From the NCBI GenBank assembly GCA_028822125.1, contig JAPKEK010000103.1:1-7069 (forward strand): DNA of 7,069 nucleotides. The letters run 5' to 3'. Below, in pieces: positions 5,969-7,069 of the stretch. Numbering within the stretch: position 1 is the stretch's first letter; the number at the start of each line of letters is the position of its first letter. Source of the stretch: Pseudomonadales bacterium. GTDB lineage: Bacteria > Pseudomonadota > Gammaproteobacteria > Pseudomonadales > Azotimanducaceae. The notes beneath the pieces were generated by a model that was given only the letters and a program-made list of their open reading frames with translations, was not told where the DNA came from and ran no database searches. A program made the translations under genes and the position numbers.

Positions 5969-7069
5969 TCAGGCGCCTAGCGGGCGTAACAGCGCACGTG
6001 AAATTATATGCCTTTGTATTTCAGATGTGCCTTCCCAGATGCGCTCAATGCGGGCGTCTCGCCAGATGCGTTCCAGGGGTAGTTCATCCATAACGCCCAT
6101 ACCGCCGTGAATCTGAATCGCCTCATCGGCAACAAAGGCCAGCATCTCCGTGGCCTTAAGTTTGGCCATAGCCATGTCCGAATCGGTGCAATTGTCCTGG
6201 TCAAATTTCCAGCCAGCTTCCAGGGTCAGCAGTTCCGCAGCCTTGAGTTCGGTGGCCATGTCAGCCAGTTTGAAACTTACGCCCTGGAATTTGCCGATTT
6301 TCTGCCCGAATTGTTCACGCTCAGCTGCCCAGGACAGCGCCAGGTTCAGAGCCCGTTTGGCGCGACCGAGACAAGTTGCCGCGACCTGCAATCGTGTTGC
6401 GCCCAGCCACTCGTTGGCAACGTCGAATCCCTTGTGTACCTCCCCTAGCAGGTTCTCCTGCGGTATACGGCAGTCGTCAAATTCCAGTATCGCATTGGTG
6501 TAACCGCGATGAGAGACATTGTTATAGCCTTGTCTAACCGTAAACCCAGGGGTGCCTTTATCTACGAAAAAGGCTGAAATTAGTTTTTTCTTGCCCTTCG
6601 TGGTTTGTTCTTCTCCTGTGGCCATGAAACAGATTGCGAAATCTGCAATATCAGCGTGGGAAATAAAATGCTTGGTGCCGTTCAGAATCCAGTCCGTGCC
6701 AGAGGGTACGGCAGAAGCAGTCATACCACGCAGATCTGATCCAGCCCCAGGTTCGGTCATTGCTAGGCAGTCCCAGGTATCACCCCGCACGCAGGGGAGT
6801 AGATACTTCTCCCGCTGTTCTGGGGTCCCGGCACAGAGAATATTTGAAGGACGGGCAACGCAGGTCCAGTGCAGGGCGTAGTTGGCTCGGCCCAGTTCCT
6901 GCTCGTAGAGTAACCAGGACACGGTATCCAGGCCCGCGCCGCCGAATTCAGCTGGTATGTTAGCAGCGTACAGCCCTGCAGTTATGGCTTTTGCCTGTAC
7001 CTCCTCGATAATTTCCGGTTTGAGCACGCCGGTGCTCTCTACCTCTGCCTCATGCGGATACAGTCCCTG
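5969..7069 (-). CDS. Acyl-CoA dehydrogenase, N-terminus cut by window edge
   Basis: The frame is open to the right edge, so the true start lies outside. The GTG at 7027 is internal, since the 14 codons before it (QGLYPHEAEVESTG) continue the usual N-terminal helical domain. There are 366 visible residues; family members have about 380-430. Visible marks are IPAEFGGAGL in the helical domain, the FAD/substrate signature MTEPGAGSD (visible 104-112), the C-terminal helix motif REQFG..IG.FQGV.FKLADMA, and IHGGMG. The end reads RDARIERIWEGTSEIQR, where Glu346 (visible numbering, in WEGT) sits at the catalytic base position of MCAD and SCAD. The reaction is alpha,beta-oxidation of an acyl-CoA using FAD, passing electrons to ETF; CaiA-like relatives run as reductases. 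It heads the visible operon and ends 7 nt before the synthetase. Chain length or substrate cannot be inferred reliably. Confidence 0.93.
   Translation of the reverse strand, partial: QGLYPHEAEVESTGVLKPEIIEEVQAKAITAGLYAANIPAEFGGAGLDTVSWLLYEQELGRANYALHWTCVARPSNILCAGTPEQREKYLLPCVRGDTWDCLAMTEPGAGSDLRGMTASAVPSGTDWILNGTKHFISHADIADFAICFMATGEEQTTKGKKKLISAFFVDKGTPGFTVRQGYNNVSHRGYTNAILEFDDCRIPQENLLGEVHKGFDVANEWLGATRLQVAATCLGRAKRALNLALSWAAEREQFGQKIGKFQGVSFKLADMATELKAAELLTLEAGWKFDQDNCTDSDMAMAKLKATEMLAFVADEAIQIHGGMGVMDELPLERIWRDARIERIWEGTSEIQRHIISRALLRPLGA
5970..5981 (-). repeat. 12-bp inverted repeat, right copy, at the dehydrogenase/synthetase junction
   Basis: The minus strand reads GCTAGGCGCCTG, matching the plus strand at 3867-3878. 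This copy overlaps the last codons and the TGA stop of the dehydrogenase and lies 8 nt before the synthetase start. Because part of it is coding, it is less likely to be a dedicated element than the left copy. Confidence 0.4.

Noticed and set aside
6107..6503. Two plus-strand open frames of over 110 codons
   Set aside because: Both are antisense shadows of the acyl-CoA dehydrogenase, whose conserved motifs run continuously through this stretch.
7025..7027. GTG as the start of the acyl-CoA dehydrogenase
   Set aside because: The frame stays open to the window edge and the extra residues fit the family's N-terminal domain, so the GTG is an internal valine codon.

Overview
The window looks like a stretch of proteobacterial chromosome, most likely gammaproteobacterial. 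The reasons are roughly even GC, clear AGGAG/GGGAG ribosome binding sites, an enoyl-CoA hydratase very close to enterobacterial CaiD, and catabolic genes packed on one strand. The species cannot be named from the sequence. Every gene I can support lies on the minus strand, so transcription runs from the right edge to the left edge. I see no tRNA, rRNA, CRISPR array, insertion sequence or phage gene.

Right to centre (7069 to 3030) is a three-gene acyl-CoA catabolic module. An acyl-CoA dehydrogenase, cut at its N-terminus by the window edge, is followed after 7 nt by a 693-residue ADP-(NDP-)forming acyl-CoA synthetase. After another 64 nt comes a CaiD-like enoyl-CoA hydratase/carnitinyl-CoA dehydratase. 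Together they could activate a carboxylic acid to its CoA thioester, introduce an alpha,beta double bond (or reduce one) and hydrate it. This parallels the ligase/dehydrogenase/hydratase logic of the E. coli cai operon, but with an NDP-forming ligase in place of the AMP-forming CaiC. The substrate is not determined.

Centre-left (2797 to 1285) encodes an exported pair. The first is a seven-bladed virginiamycin-B-lyase-like (Vgb) beta-propeller split by a frameshift between blades 2 and 3. The second is a small secreted protein with one CxxCH haem-binding motif and a Reeler/choice-of-anchor-V-like domain. Its apparent TTG start directly abuts the propeller's TAG stop, in the same reading frame.

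The left end (1070 to 1) holds the N-terminal two thirds of a class A FAD-dependent aromatic-ring monooxygenase, running off the left edge. The 214 bp before it carry a possible promoter, a small inverted repeat and a threefold GTGGTA repeat, which suggest separate regulation.

The points most worth checking are the broken propeller, the propeller/haem-protein junction, and the pairing of an NDP-forming ligase with a CaiD-type hydratase. I found no clear evidence of a wholly new kind of system.
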